A DNA stretch of 64,000 nucleotides, taken from the IMG/VR virus record IMGVR_UViG_3300042522_001179, positions 1 to 64,000 of that record; one strand, written 5' to 3'. Position numbers and translations under genes: made by a program. This DNA is from a virus. Each line of letters opens with the position of its first letter. Position 1 is the stretch's first letter. The notes under the pieces were generated by a model that had not been told where the DNA came from, ran no database searches, and was given only the letters and a program-made list of their open reading frames with translations. Positions 33,161 to 41,974 of the stretch are shown one piece after another.

Positions 33161-36100
33161 ATGGCATACGGAACTCTTAAGGTTGATAACATCACATTTA
33201 CCAGTAGTGGTGTTGACAAGACAATCACCGTTTCCGGTATTGTCACAAATATTTCTGGTAATATTACCGTTACCGGCACGATTCAAGGTGCTGTTGTTGT
33301 TGGCACTACAACTGTTTCTGGTGCTTTGGTTACTGGCAACGCCGGTGCATTTGGCACGTTAACAGGAAACACCGCAGGTTTCACAACAATAACTGGCACA
33401 ACCGTTACAGGTACAACTATTAATGCACAGTCCGGTGTTTTTACTGCGCGGCTTTCAGGTGCAACTGTAACTGGCAATGCTGGTGTATTTGACACGCTAA
33501 CAGGCAACACCGCAGGTTTCACAACAATTACAGGAACAACCGTTACGGGTACTACGGTTAATGCGGTATCTGGTAACTTTGCAACACGGCTTTCGGGCGC
33601 AGTTATAACTGGCGATACCGCAGGTTTTACCACAGTAACTGGCGTTACCATTACAGGCATAACTGTTAATGCAGCATCTGGCAACTTTACAACACGGCTT
33701 TCGGGCGCAACTATAACAGGTGATGCCGGTGAATTCAGTACTTTAACAGGCAACACCGCAGGCTTTACAACAATTACGGGAGTAACCGTTACAGGTATTA
33801 CGGCAAATTTTGCAACCGGTAATTTTGTTTCTTTAACGGGGACTACGACAACAGGTACAAACGCAAACTTCACAACAGGTACATTTTCTACCAGTGTCAG
33901 CGGTTTAACCGTAGTTGGTACGACTGGTACATTTACTTCTTTAACGGGGACTACTACTCAAGGCACTACAGCATCTTTTACTACTGGTACATTTACTTCT
34001 TTAACAGGAACTACCGCTCAAGGCAGTACAGCAAATTTTGCAACTGGCACATTCACTTCTTTAACAGGGACTACAACAACAGGAACTACTGCCAATTTTG
34101 TAAGCGGTAATTTCACAACTCAAATTTCTGGTGCAGCAATTACGGGTAACACCGCAGGATTTACCACGGTTACTGGAATAACCGTAACGGGAATTACTGC
34201 TAATTTTGTAAGCGGTAATTTTACAACGCAGCTTTCGGGCGCTACTATTACCGGAAATACAATTCTTGGAAGCAATATTAATGGTGTATCTGGAACTTTT
34301 GATGCTCAAGTAAGCGGTACAACCGTTCTTGGTACCACAGGTACATTTACTGCTTTAACTGGTACTACAACAACAGGTACAAACGCAAACTTTACTACTG
34401 GTACATTCTCCACTCGCGTCAGTGGTTTAACTGTAGTAGGTACGACTGGCACATTTACTTCCTTAACCGGAACCACAACAACAGGTACAAACGCAAACTT
34501 CACAACAGGTACGTTTTCTACCCGCGTCAGTGGTTTAACCGTAGTTGGCACTACGGGCACATTTACTGCTTTAACCGGAACCACAACAACAGGTACAAAC
34601 GCAAACTTCACAACAGGTACGTTTTCTACCCGCGTCAGTGGTTTAACCGTAGTTGGCACTACGGGCACATTTACTGCTTTAACTGGTATTACAACAACAG
34701 GTACAAACGCAAACTTTACTACTGGCACATTTTCTACTCGTGTCAGCGGTTTAACTGTAGTAGGTACTACAGGTACATTTACTTCTTTAACTGGGACCAC
34801 TACTCAAGGCACTACGGCATCTTTTACAACCGGTACATTTACTACAATTACAGGTCAAAACTTTAAAAACACAAATCCCAATAATGTGTTTTTTGGATTA
34901 AACGCTGGAAATGCAATTACGACAGGCTCTTCTAGTGTTGGTGTTGGTATTAGTAGTTTAAGTGGCTGTACATCCGGCTCTTTTAATGTTGCAGTTGGGC
35001 ACGAAACACTTAGCGCAAATACCACCGGAGACGGTAACGTCGCTATTGGATATCGCGCCCTTGCAAGCGCAACAGAGTCTTATCAAAGTGTTGCAGTTGG
35101 CCATCTAGCCATGGAGTTGGCGGCAGCAGGCACCGCTTATAACGTTGGAGTAGGACACGCTGCTTTAAAATATGCACTTGATGCGGGCAGTGTTGCGGTT
35201 GGACATACTGCAGGAGAAAACCATACAACAGGCGGTCCTATAACTGCAATTGGTTTTAATGCAGCTTACAGTTCTACATCAGCAGCTGGTATAACCGCTA
35301 TTGGTACAAACGCCCTTTACTTTAATACTACGGGCTCTGATAATATTGCAATTGGCCTTAGTGCTGGTTACGGTATTACGACAGGCTCTAGAAATACTGG
35401 TATTGGATGTAGTGCCATAGTAGGCGGTATTACACAAACAACAGATGTAATTGGAATTGGGTACAATAGTTTAACTTTTAACGCGGCGTCATTCCTTATT
35501 GCAATTGGAAACAGTTCGTTAGTCAATAATTCAACTGGTATTGAAAATATAGCCATTGGTCATAATACCCTCTCTAGCAATACAGAGGGAGCTGGCAATC
35601 TTGCAATTGGTAATGGTGCTATAGCAAGTTCTGTTACAGTAGATAAGAACCTTGCCATAGGTTCGTATGCATTAACTTATGCGCTAAGTGGCAGGAATAC
35701 AGCAATTGGCTATTTTGCTCTTAACAACAATACAACTGGAATATCCAATATTGCCCTCGGTACAGAGTCGGTGTATTTTAATACGACAGGCTCTAGAAAT
35801 ATAGGAATAGGCGACCAGGTTTTAACGACTAGTACTACTGCAAATGATAATACGGCAGTTGGTCATACTAGTTTGTTCGCTAATACCATAGGCAGTGGCA
35901 ACATTGCTATTGGCTCTTTTGTTTTAGATGACAATACAACAGGCAACTTTAATATTGGTGTGGGCGTTAATGCGCTTACCAGTAATACTATCGGTAGCGG
36001 AAATATTGCCATTGGCGCTAATGCCCTTGGAACAAATACCACTGCTAACACTAACGTTGCCATTGGAAACAGCTCGTTAAATGTTAATACGACCGGTGCC

Positions 36101-37450
36101 AGTAACATTGCTATTGGATTTAATGCGTTAAGCGCCAATACAGTTGCTAGTGACAACATTGGAATTGGAAGAAATGCGTTACTTGTTAATACAACAGGCG
36201 TTAACAATATCGCTATCGGCACGGCTGTCTTAGACGCAAACAGTACAGGTACCGCTAATATTGGAATTGGATTTTCTGCTTTAGGCGCTAACTCAATTGG
36301 TAGCGGTAACGTAGGTATTGGAAGTAACGCACTACTTGGCAATACTACAGGCACCAACAATATTGCGATTGGCAGTAGTGCAGTTGATGCAAATACCATT
36401 GGCATTAACAATATTGGCATTGGCCTTAATGCCTTGGGTGCTAATACAACGGGAAATAATAATATTGCACTTGGCAATAATACATTGCTTGCTAATACTA
36501 TTGGAAGTGGTAATGTTGCCTTAGGCAATACAACCCTCGACTCGAACACCACCGGAAGTAATAATATTGCCATAGGCGCTGAGGCTTTAAACACTAATTC
36601 ATCCGGTACTGATAATATTGCAATTGGCAAGAGCGCATTATTTACTGCTACCACTGCTATTAACAATATTGCGATTGGCACTAATGCGCTTAGTGGCGTG
36701 ACCACTGGTGGCAGTAATATTGGCATTGGTCCATCTGCACTTCTTGTCAATACAATTGGAGTCAACAATATTGCACTTGGTAATAGTGCAGTTGATGCCA
36801 ATACAACAGGCATACAAAACATTGGTATTGGCGTCAATGCATTGGGAGCCAATACTGTTGGTACAAATAATGTCGCAATTGGTAACGCGGCCCTTGATGT
36901 TAATACAACAGGCATTAGCAACGTTGCCATCGGCTCTGATGCTCTTGGCTCTAACACTATTGCTTCTGGAAATACGGCGGTTGGGAGCCTGGCGGGTAAC
37001 ACACTTACAACCGGTGTAAACAACACATGTTTAGGAAATAACGCTCAGGCTTCTGCGGCAACTGTTACGGGTGAATTTACCCTTGGAAACGCAGATATTG
37101 TCAACTTGCGTTGTGCTGACACAACAATTTCTACATTGTCTGATCGGCGTGATAAAACAAATATTAAAGACCTGCCTTATGGTGTAACGTTTATCCAAGC
37201 GCTTCGCCCTGTTCAATTTGATTGGGCTACTAGAGATGGGTCAAGAAAAGGAAGAAAAGACTTTGGTTTTATTGCCCAGGAGCTGGATCAAGTTGAAGAA
37301 ACTTTTGATTGCAGGGAATATACACGGCTTGTTCACAAAGACAATCCAGAAATCTGGGAGGCTGATCCCATGAAAACGTATCCAATCCTGGTCAAGGCCG
37401 TGCAAGAACTTTCCGAACGTGTTGCGTTCTTAGAAAACAACATAAAGTAA
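33161..37450 (+). CDS. Giant repeat-built tail fibre with S74 self-cleaving chaperone, 1429 aa
   Basis: Receptor-binding fibre in three parts. Residues 1-570 are Thr/Gly/Val repeats of about 18-36 residues (e.g. TTVTGTTINAQSG, GTFSTRVSGLTVVG), typical of a beta-helical shaft. Residues 575-1275 are head-type repeats such as NNIAIGTNALSG, like YadA/Hia trimeric adhesins. The C-terminal 120 residues form a peptidase S74 intramolecular chaperone: the SDRRDKTNIKDL motif gives the Ser and Lys (S-x4-K) of the autocleavage dyad, then FGFIAQELD and a coiled-coil end. The chaperone folds the trimer and is then cut off. Confidence 0.92.
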   Translation: MAYGTLKVDNITFTSSGVDKTITVSGIVTNISGNITVTGTIQGAVVVGTTTVSGALVTGNAGAFGTLTGNTAGFTTITGTTVTGTTINAQSGVFTARLSGATVTGNAGVFDTLTGNTAGFTTITGTTVTGTTVNAVSGNFATRLSGAVITGDTAGFTTVTGVTITGITVNAASGNFTTRLSGATITGDAGEFSTLTGNTAGFTTITGVTVTGITANFATGNFVSLTGTTTTGTNANFTTGTFSTSVSGLTVVGTTGTFTSLTGTTTQGTTASFTTGTFTSLTGTTAQGSTANFATGTFTSLTGTTTTGTTANFVSGNFTTQISGAAITGNTAGFTTVTGITVTGITANFVSGNFTTQLSGATITGNTILGSNINGVSGTFDAQVSGTTVLGTTGTFTALTGTTTTGTNANFTTGTFSTRVSGLTVVGTTGTFTSLTGTTTTGTNANFTTGTFSTRVSGLTVVGTTGTFTALTGTTTTGTNANFTTGTFSTRVSGLTVVGTTGTFTALTGITTTGTNANFTTGTFSTRVSGLTVVGTTGTFTSLTGTTTQGTTASFTTGTFTTITGQNFKNTNPNNVFFGLNAGNAITTGSSSVGVGISSLSGCTSGSFNVAVGHETLSANTTGDGNVAIGYRALASATESYQSVAVGHLAMELAAAGTAYNVGVGHAALKYALDAGSVAVGHTAGENHTTGGPITAIGFNAAYSSTSAAGITAIGTNALYFNTTGSDNIAIGLSAGYGITTGSRNTGIGCSAIVGGITQTTDVIGIGYNSLTFNAASFLIAIGNSSLVNNSTGIENIAIGHNTLSSNTEGAGNLAIGNGAIASSVTVDKNLAIGSYALTYALSGRNTAIGYFALNNNTTGISNIALGTESVYFNTTGSRNIGIGDQVLTTSTTANDNTAVGHTSLFANTIGSGNIAIGSFVLDDNTTGNFNIGVGVNALTSNTIGSGNIAIGANALGTNTTANTNVAIGNSSLNVNTTGASNIAIGFNALSANTVASDNIGIGRNALLVNTTGVNNIAIGTAVLDANSTGTANIGIGFSALGANSIGSGNVGIGSNALLGNTTGTNNIAIGSSAVDANTIGINNIGIGLNALGANTTGNNNIALGNNTLLANTIGSGNVALGNTTLDSNTTGSNNIAIGAEALNTNSSGTDNIAIGKSALFTATTAINNIAIGTNALSGVTTGGSNIGIGPSALLVNTIGVNNIALGNSAVDANTTGIQNIGIGVNALGANTVGTNNVAIGNAALDVNTTGISNVAIGSDALGSNTIASGNTAVGSLAGNTLTTGVNNTCLGNNAQASAATVTGEFTLGNADIVNLRCADTTISTLSDRRDKTNIKDLPYGVTFIQALRPVQFDWATRDGSRKGRKDFGFIAQELDQVEETFDCREYTRLVHKDNPEIWEADPMKTYPILVKAVQELSERVAFLENNIK
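33832..34850 (+). repeat. Tandem 108-base repeats in the fibre gene
   Basis: Within the shaft region a 36-codon unit is repeated in tandem; two adjacent copies near 34,470-34,685 are nearly or fully identical in bases (unit beginning TTAACCGGAACCACAACAAC), others differ by silent changes. Shorter 60-base units of the same kind flank them. Identity at silent positions implies recent duplication or recombination, so copy number and fibre length may vary among relatives. Confidence 0.85.
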
Positions 37451-37492
37451 AACAAAAAAACTGTTATAATACATTTAGTAAGTTTTTTCGCA

Positions 37493-37804
37493 ATGGCTTT
37501 TATTAATGCGATTGGGGCAACCAAGGCTCTTTCTAAAGCAATCCCCACTGTTAAAACCAACGGTAAAGTTAAAAAATGGGATTTAACTGTTGTTTATTCT
37601 TGTGGTGGTTTAACTAAAGATTTTAGCCGCGAGGTTGATGTTGAGTATTTAGATAAAGAGCCTAGCGATTTTACAAAAGCTGAGTTGCTGGGCCTTTGCA
37701 ATACCGTACATTTGGATATGGTGTTTGATAGTTTTTACGGCAGCATGACCAGTGCGCCCACCGAAAATAAAGTTACTGATTTTGACATTACTTCGCTGAG
37801 CTGA
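37493..37804 (+). CDS. Hypothetical protein after tail fibre, 103 aa
   Basis: Preceded by TATAAT at 37464-37469 and an AT-rich spacer, so it may have its own promoter. A mixed alpha/beta protein with a Lys-rich first half and an acidic second half, no membrane segment. Genes directly after fibres are often small fibre chaperones or accessory proteins, which is the best guess here. No family recognised. Confidence 0.65.
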   Translation: MAFINAIGATKALSKAIPTVKTNGKVKKWDLTVVYSCGGLTKDFSREVDVEYLDKEPSDFTKAELLGLCNTVHLDMVFDSFYGSMTSAPTENKVTDFDITSLS

Positions 37805-37814
37805 AGTATTTACG

Positions 37815-38420
37815 GTGAATCGATTTAAGCAGAGGCTCCAGCATTTAAAGCGTCCGATAAAGAATGTTTTAGATGTTGGAGCGTATAGGGGTGATTTCGC
37901 GCGGGTAATCCAAGAAGTTTTTCCTACTGCAAAAATTAAATGCATTGAAGGCGACGAAAGGCAGGCTTCATTTCTTGAAACATTTGACACAGATTTTTAT
38001 CTGCTTGGGCGTAAAACTAAGCAGGTAGATTTTTACACACTGCCAGAAAATTGTTGTACAACTGGCAGTTCTATCTATAAAGAAAATACGATTCATTACC
38101 AAGAACCCTTGGTGATTAAAAAATGGTGTTATGCATTAGATGATTTGCATTTCCCTTCGTTTGATTTAATTAAACTTGATGTACAAGGAGCCGAGCTTGA
38201 TATTTTAAAAGGAGGTAAAAAATACTTGGCCGAGACCAAGCCTACTTATTTACTTCTTGAAACATCAGTACAGCAATACAATCAAGGGGCACCCCTGGCT
38301 GGAGAAGTGATTTCATACCTTAATAAAAAAGGCTATAACTTACGCGATGTTATTGATGTGCTTTATGATCAAAGCAATCAATTACTACAGGTTGATTTCC
38401 TGTTCGAGTGTGACACCTAA
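37815..38420 (+). CDS. FkbM-family methyltransferase, 201 aa
   Basis: SAM-dependent O-methyltransferase acting probably on a sugar or glycan. The SAM site is VLDVGAYRGDFARV (about residues 16-29), followed by KCIEGDE binding the adenosine ribose, and the FkbM hallmark LIKLDVQGAELDIL (about 117-130). GTG start at 37815. It is followed by two overlapping glycosyltransferase genes, forming a small sugar-modification cassette beside the tail fibre, which may decorate the fibre or the host surface. Confidence 0.85.
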   Translation: MNRFKQRLQHLKRPIKNVLDVGAYRGDFARVIQEVFPTAKIKCIEGDERQASFLETFDTDFYLLGRKTKQVDFYTLPENCCTTGSSIYKENTIHYQEPLVIKKWCYALDDLHFPSFDLIKLDVQGAELDILKGGKKYLAETKPTYLLLETSVQQYNQGAPLAGEVISYLNKKGYNLRDVIDVLYDQSNQLLQVDFLFECDT

Positions 38421-39336
38421 GCAACCTAAAGGCGGAACAGAAATCCTGGTCGAAACACTTAGGCAGAACCTGGATTTCACTGGAATCAACTTGATTGTAT
38501 CTGTTTGCAAGCCTGAATTAATTGTACCTGGCAAAAAGAATATTTTATTACAAGAGTTAAGCTATGACCAGGAAAATGTGCAGGGAATGCGGAGCCCTTC
38601 TTTTGTAGACGCCATTGATTGTTTCATTTATGACTCCCACTGGTGCTATGAAAAATTTAGAGAAAAATTAAATACGCCGCCTTGGAAATCTACTGTAATC
38701 AAAAATGCAACCACTTCTTTTGAGGTAAAGCCAAAACCAAAGGAAAAGCTAAAGCTTATCTACACGTCTACTCCATGGCGAGGGTTGCATGTATTGCTAC
38801 GTGCTTTTCAAATATTAAATCGGAACGATATTGAACTAGATGTTTATTCATCTACAACTATTTATGGCCCAGCTTTTGCAAAATCTGTAGAAGGAAAGTT
38901 TGATTCTTTATTTGAAAATTTACGCAATACGCCTGGGATTAATGTCATGGGTTATGCTTCAAATGACAAAATCCGCGCCGCTTTGCAAGATGCGCATATT
39001 TTTGCGTATCCAAGTGTTTTTGAAGAGACTTCTTGTATTTCAGCAATTGAAGCAATGTGCGCTGGTTGTCAAGCAGTCGTAACAAACTATGGTGCTTTAT
39101 TTGAAACGTGTGGTGAATACGCTGAATTTGTAACTTATGACAACAACCACGAAAGGCTTGCTCATAATTATGCCAAGGTACTGAGCAGAGTGATCGACAA
39201 TTACTGGTACCCTGGAAACCAAGCTATACTTACGGAACAGACAACGTTTTACAACAAGAATTGGACATGGCAAAAAAGATTATCCCAATGGCAGCAGTTA
39301 CTCAAAAAAATAAAAACAAACCAAGACGTGTTTTAA
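38410..39336 (+). CDS. GT4-type glycosyltransferase, 308 aa
   Basis: GTG 38410 is chosen, overlapping the methyltransferase stop; residues upstream in this frame duplicate the neighbour. Features of the GT-B fold: KGGTEILVETL near the start, LIYTSTPWRGLHVLLRAF in the donor domain, and AYPSVFEETSCISAIEAMCAG carrying the E-x7-E motif with the glycine-rich turn. It transfers a sugar from a nucleotide donor. It overlaps the following GT-A gene by about 70 bases. Confidence 0.85.
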   Translation: MTPKQPKGGTEILVETLRQNLDFTGINLIVSVCKPELIVPGKKNILLQELSYDQENVQGMRSPSFVDAIDCFIYDSHWCYEKFREKLNTPPWKSTVIKNATTSFEVKPKPKEKLKLIYTSTPWRGLHVLLRAFQILNRNDIELDVYSSTTIYGPAFAKSVEGKFDSLFENLRNTPGINVMGYASNDKIRAALQDAHIFAYPSVFEETSCISAIEAMCAGCQAVVTNYGALFETCGEYAEFVTYDNNHERLAHNYAKVLSRVIDNYWYPGNQAILTEQTTFYNKNWTWQKRLSQWQQLLKKIKTNQDVF

Positions 39337-39980
39337 TTGGTACTCCGGCATTAGACGGACGAGTTGATGCCTGGTACTCGTACGCTCTACATGAAATTGG
39401 CAAACAAAGTTTGTTAAACAACATTGATGTAAATATTATTTTGCTGTCGTATGAAAGCATTTTACCAATGGCTCGCAACCAAATTTTAACGGCGGCTATT
39501 GAAGGAGATTTTGACTCTCTCGTTTTTATTGATTCAGATGTTTATTGCGATCCACAGGCTTTTATCTCAGTTGTCACAGATACTTTTGACGTTGTTGCAA
39601 TCCCAACGGTTAAAAAAACTGACATTGAAAGTTACGATATTAAACCAAAAGAAAATTTTGAAATCAAAGATGGGTATTTGACTGTCGATTGGGTAAGCAC
39701 TAGTTGTTTGAAGTTAAGCAAAAAAGTATTAAAAGATCTTGCTAACAACAGTAACCAGACAATGTTTCGGGGAAATGCGTTGTACAACATTTGTCAATAC
39801 GATTTTATGAATGAGAATTTTATGGGAGAAGACGTGTATTTGTGCAATAAAATTAAAAGACTTGGTTACGAGATTTGGGTTAGCACTGCATCTACTTGTA
39901 TGCACATTGGACCTAAAGTGTATAAAGGAGATTTTAAAAAAGTGTTAGAAAATGTCAATCAAATTAACGGAGGCAGCTGA
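39267..39980 (+). CDS. GT-A-type glycosyltransferase, 237 aa
   Basis: ATG 39267 lies inside the preceding gene in another frame. RRVLIGTPALDGRVD near the start, ILPMARNQILTAA, and the metal-binding VFIDSDVYC (D-x-D, about residue 90) mark a GT2-like GT-A enzyme; ENFMGEDVYLC in the C-terminal half supplies the acceptor-side acidic residues. Together with the upstream GT4 and FkbM genes it probably builds or caps a short glycan. Its end overlaps the endolysin start. Confidence 0.82.
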   Translation: MAKKIIPMAAVTQKNKNKPRRVLIGTPALDGRVDAWYSYALHEIGKQSLLNNIDVNIILLSYESILPMARNQILTAAIEGDFDSLVFIDSDVYCDPQAFISVVTDTFDVVAIPTVKKTDIESYDIKPKENFEIKDGYLTVDWVSTSCLKLSKKVLKDLANNSNQTMFRGNALYNICQYDFMNENFMGEDVYLCNKIKRLGYEIWVSTASTCMHIGPKVYKGDFKKVLENVNQINGGS

Positions 39981-41064
39981 ATATTTCAAAAAAGAGCAAC
40001 ATCAGATTGACTCTTGGAACTGGCTGCAAACACAAATTGATTCTGAAATTTTAGAAAAATTTGCAATCAAATACCGGACTTCGCCAACGGCACCTGTTAA
40101 ATATGCAAATACATGGGAAGGTGTTCTTGCTGCCGCAAAGGAAGCAGGCGCAAAATATCCGGAATGTGTAGCTGCCCAATGGGCCCTGGAGTCAAACTGG
40201 GGCAAAGATACTTCGGGCACGTATAACTACTACGGCCTTAAAGGATCTGGTACAACAGTTAATACTCAGGAATTTATTAACGGTCAATGGGTAACAATTA
40301 AAGCTGGGTTTATTGACTTTCCAGATCTTTACACCTGCACTTGCTACTTAGTTGATCGGTGGTACAAAGACTACGGTACATACAAAGGTGTTAATCGGGC
40401 CACAAGCAGGAATAATTGCGCCAATTTATTGGTTGCCGAAGGTTACGCTACAGATCCCGGCTATGCAACAAAATTAATCCAGATCATGGATAAGCAACTT
40501 GGTGCACCAGGTGGCAGTACAGCAGATGCGACAACGTCTAAAACTTTGTCCGTGCCTTATTTTTATCAGCTTGACAACCAATCTGGTACAGGATACCGCG
40601 AATGTTTTTCGTCGAGTTGCGCAATGATTTCGGCTTACTACGGCAAAGTCAAATCTGATGATGAGTACAATAAAATTCGCGCTAAGTACGGAGACACTAC
40701 GGATAAAGACGCTCAGCTAGCAGCTCTGCGATCCTTGGGACTTAAAGCGACTTTTATTACAAACGGTAATGCCGCATTACTAGAAAATGAAATTCGCAAC
40801 GGAAAGCCAGTGGCTGTTGGCTGGTTGCATCAGGGCAATGTAAACTATCCTGCTGGTGGCGGGCACTGGACCTGTTGCGTTGGTTTTGCAGCTGATTACT
40901 TTGTGCACAACGATCCAAATGGTGAGGCAAATATGGTGAATGGAGGGTACGTCAGTAACTCTGCTGCGCGTGGCAAAGATGTAAAATACAGCCGTAAAAA
41001 TTGGCTGCGTCGTTGGGAGTGCGACGGTAACAACACAGGTTGGGCAATTATTGTATCAAAGTGA
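39952..41064 (+). CDS. Two-domain endolysin: glucosaminidase plus C39-like peptidase, 370 aa
   Basis: Residues 45-185 match a FlgJ/GH73-type N-acetylglucosaminidase, with AAQWALESNWG (catalytic Glu) and NYYGLKGSG. Residues 195-370 match a papain-like C39-type peptidase: ECFSSSCAM with the nucleophilic Cys, GGGHWTCCVGF with the His, and VHNDPNGE with the Asp. It could cut both glycan strand and peptide bridge. No signal peptide is seen. This is the fourth peptidoglycan-active enzyme in the window and may be a fibre- or lysis-linked depolymerase. Confidence 0.88.
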   Translation: MSIKLTEAAEYFKKEQHQIDSWNWLQTQIDSEILEKFAIKYRTSPTAPVKYANTWEGVLAAAKEAGAKYPECVAAQWALESNWGKDTSGTYNYYGLKGSGTTVNTQEFINGQWVTIKAGFIDFPDLYTCTCYLVDRWYKDYGTYKGVNRATSRNNCANLLVAEGYATDPGYATKLIQIMDKQLGAPGGSTADATTSKTLSVPYFYQLDNQSGTGYRECFSSSCAMISAYYGKVKSDDEYNKIRAKYGDTTDKDAQLAALRSLGLKATFITNGNAALLENEIRNGKPVAVGWLHQGNVNYPAGGGHWTCCVGFAADYFVHNDPNGEANMVNGGYVSNSAARGKDVKYSRKNWLRRWECDGNNTGWAIIVSK

Positions 41065-41222
41065 AACGTAATAAAAATTTAAAAATTCGCGTCAACATGT
41101 GTTGGGAAGTTGGCGACGAAAAAAAATGCGTAACCCTCAGCAAAGAAGAGGCTTACGCAACTAAAAAATGGGTGGAAGACAACAATGGTGTTGTGTTCTG
41201 GACTCAGGTGTTGCCTAATTGA
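41061..41222 (+). CDS. Small hypothetical protein, 53 aa
   Basis: GTG at 41061 overlaps the endolysin stop (GTGA). The product is basic at the start, with a beta hairpin and two closely spaced Cys residues (VNMCWEVGDEKKC). It ends directly against the stop of a minus-strand gene. Tight coupling to the endolysin suggests a lysis-accessory role, unproven. Confidence 0.55.
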   Translation: MKRNKNLKIRVNMCWEVGDEKKCVTLSKEEAYATKKWVEDNNGVVFWTQVLPN

Positions 41223-41387
41223 TCAGCGTTGCTTGGCGCGACCAATCACTAAACCACCAATTTCAATTAACTTGTACAACTTACGCGCAACTCGATCATC
41301 TTTAGGAGTTGGTGTTAAAGCGCAAATTGCTGAACATGCCGCATGGATGGCAAGAGCAACTTCAAAGTACTTGTTAAGGTGTTCCAT
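41223..41387 (-). CDS. Small hydrophobic amphipathic protein, 54 aa
   Basis: ATG at 41387 on the minus strand. It encodes a mildly hydrophobic helix (FEVALAIHAACSAICAL), a TPTPKDD turn and a second amphipathic helix ending basic. Two helices around a Pro turn, adjacent to an endolysin gene, fit a small membrane-active protein, possibly a holin-type factor; this is inference. It abuts the preceding plus-strand stop without spacing. Confidence 0.6.
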   Translation of the reverse strand: MEHLNKYFEVALAIHAACSAICALTPTPKDDRVARKLYKLIEIGGLVIGRAKQR

Positions 41388-41414
41388 GGTCCTGTCTAAT
41401 TTTTATCATTCTAT

Positions 41415-41837
41415 CTATAGTTTTCTCATAAGCATAAAGCTACGTTCGTTTGGATCGTAATTCCAAACAAAATCTTCGTGTTTAGAAAACCAGCCGTAAT
41501 ACATACGTGCTTGTTTTTCTGGTTTGACTGATGCACAACGCAGGCAAATTACGTCGTTAATTTCAATTTCTTGTAGCCATTCTTTTACCTTGCGTAAGCC
41601 AATAGCTAATGTCCTTGGTCCTTCTTTACCTGTCATAGATAAATTCAACTGACGCACCCGTTTGTTTTTGCGAAGCTTGGCCCAGTCGTTTAGTTGCCTG
41701 CGGCTTTTGCTGATTGCTAAGCTTGCAAGCCACACGTATCCGTTGTTGATATCTAGCCATGGCGTCAGTCTCATCTGAAGCCAATAACCATTTGCTATAG
41801 CTTTCGTAAATATCTTTGATTTTCTTTTGGGGATCAT
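41415..41837 (-). CDS. Hypothetical protein, 140 aa
   Basis: A basic protein with conserved-looking C-terminal half (RKVKEWLQEIEINDVICLRC, then a WFSKHEDFVW segment). The N-terminal 70 residues overlap another minus-strand frame (41626-41862, beginning MSYLRGLMNDPQKK) that also looks protein-like. The real arrangement may be a short upstream gene and a later start for this one. No family recognised. Confidence 0.6.
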   Translation of the reverse strand: MIPKRKSKIFTKAIANGYWLQMRLTPWLDINNGYVWLASLAISKSRRQLNDWAKLRKNKRVRQLNLSMTGKEGPRTLAIGLRKVKEWLQEIEINDVICLRCASVKPEKQARMYYGWFSKHEDFVWNYDPNERSFMLMRKL

Positions 41838-41974
41838 TCATTAATCCTCGTAAATACGACATTCCCTAGCCCAGGGATTTTGCTCACAGTATATTTCAAA
41901 ATTTGTATGAGTGCTAGGTACGTTGATTTGACAACGTTTAAACAGCTTACAGATAAGCCAATTATAAAAACGCA

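Noticed and set aside
34306-34800. Repetitive minus-strand frame
   Set aside because: Antisense of the 108-base fibre repeats; no independent evidence.
33500-34850. CRISPR-like array
   Set aside because: Regular repeats are coding tandem repeats in the fibre gene without distinct spacers.
35863-37026. Long minus-strand frame opposite the tail fibre
   Set aside because: It is the antisense shadow of the fibre repeats; its repetitive Val/Leu/Pro composition follows from the repeat DNA and no start signal is seen.
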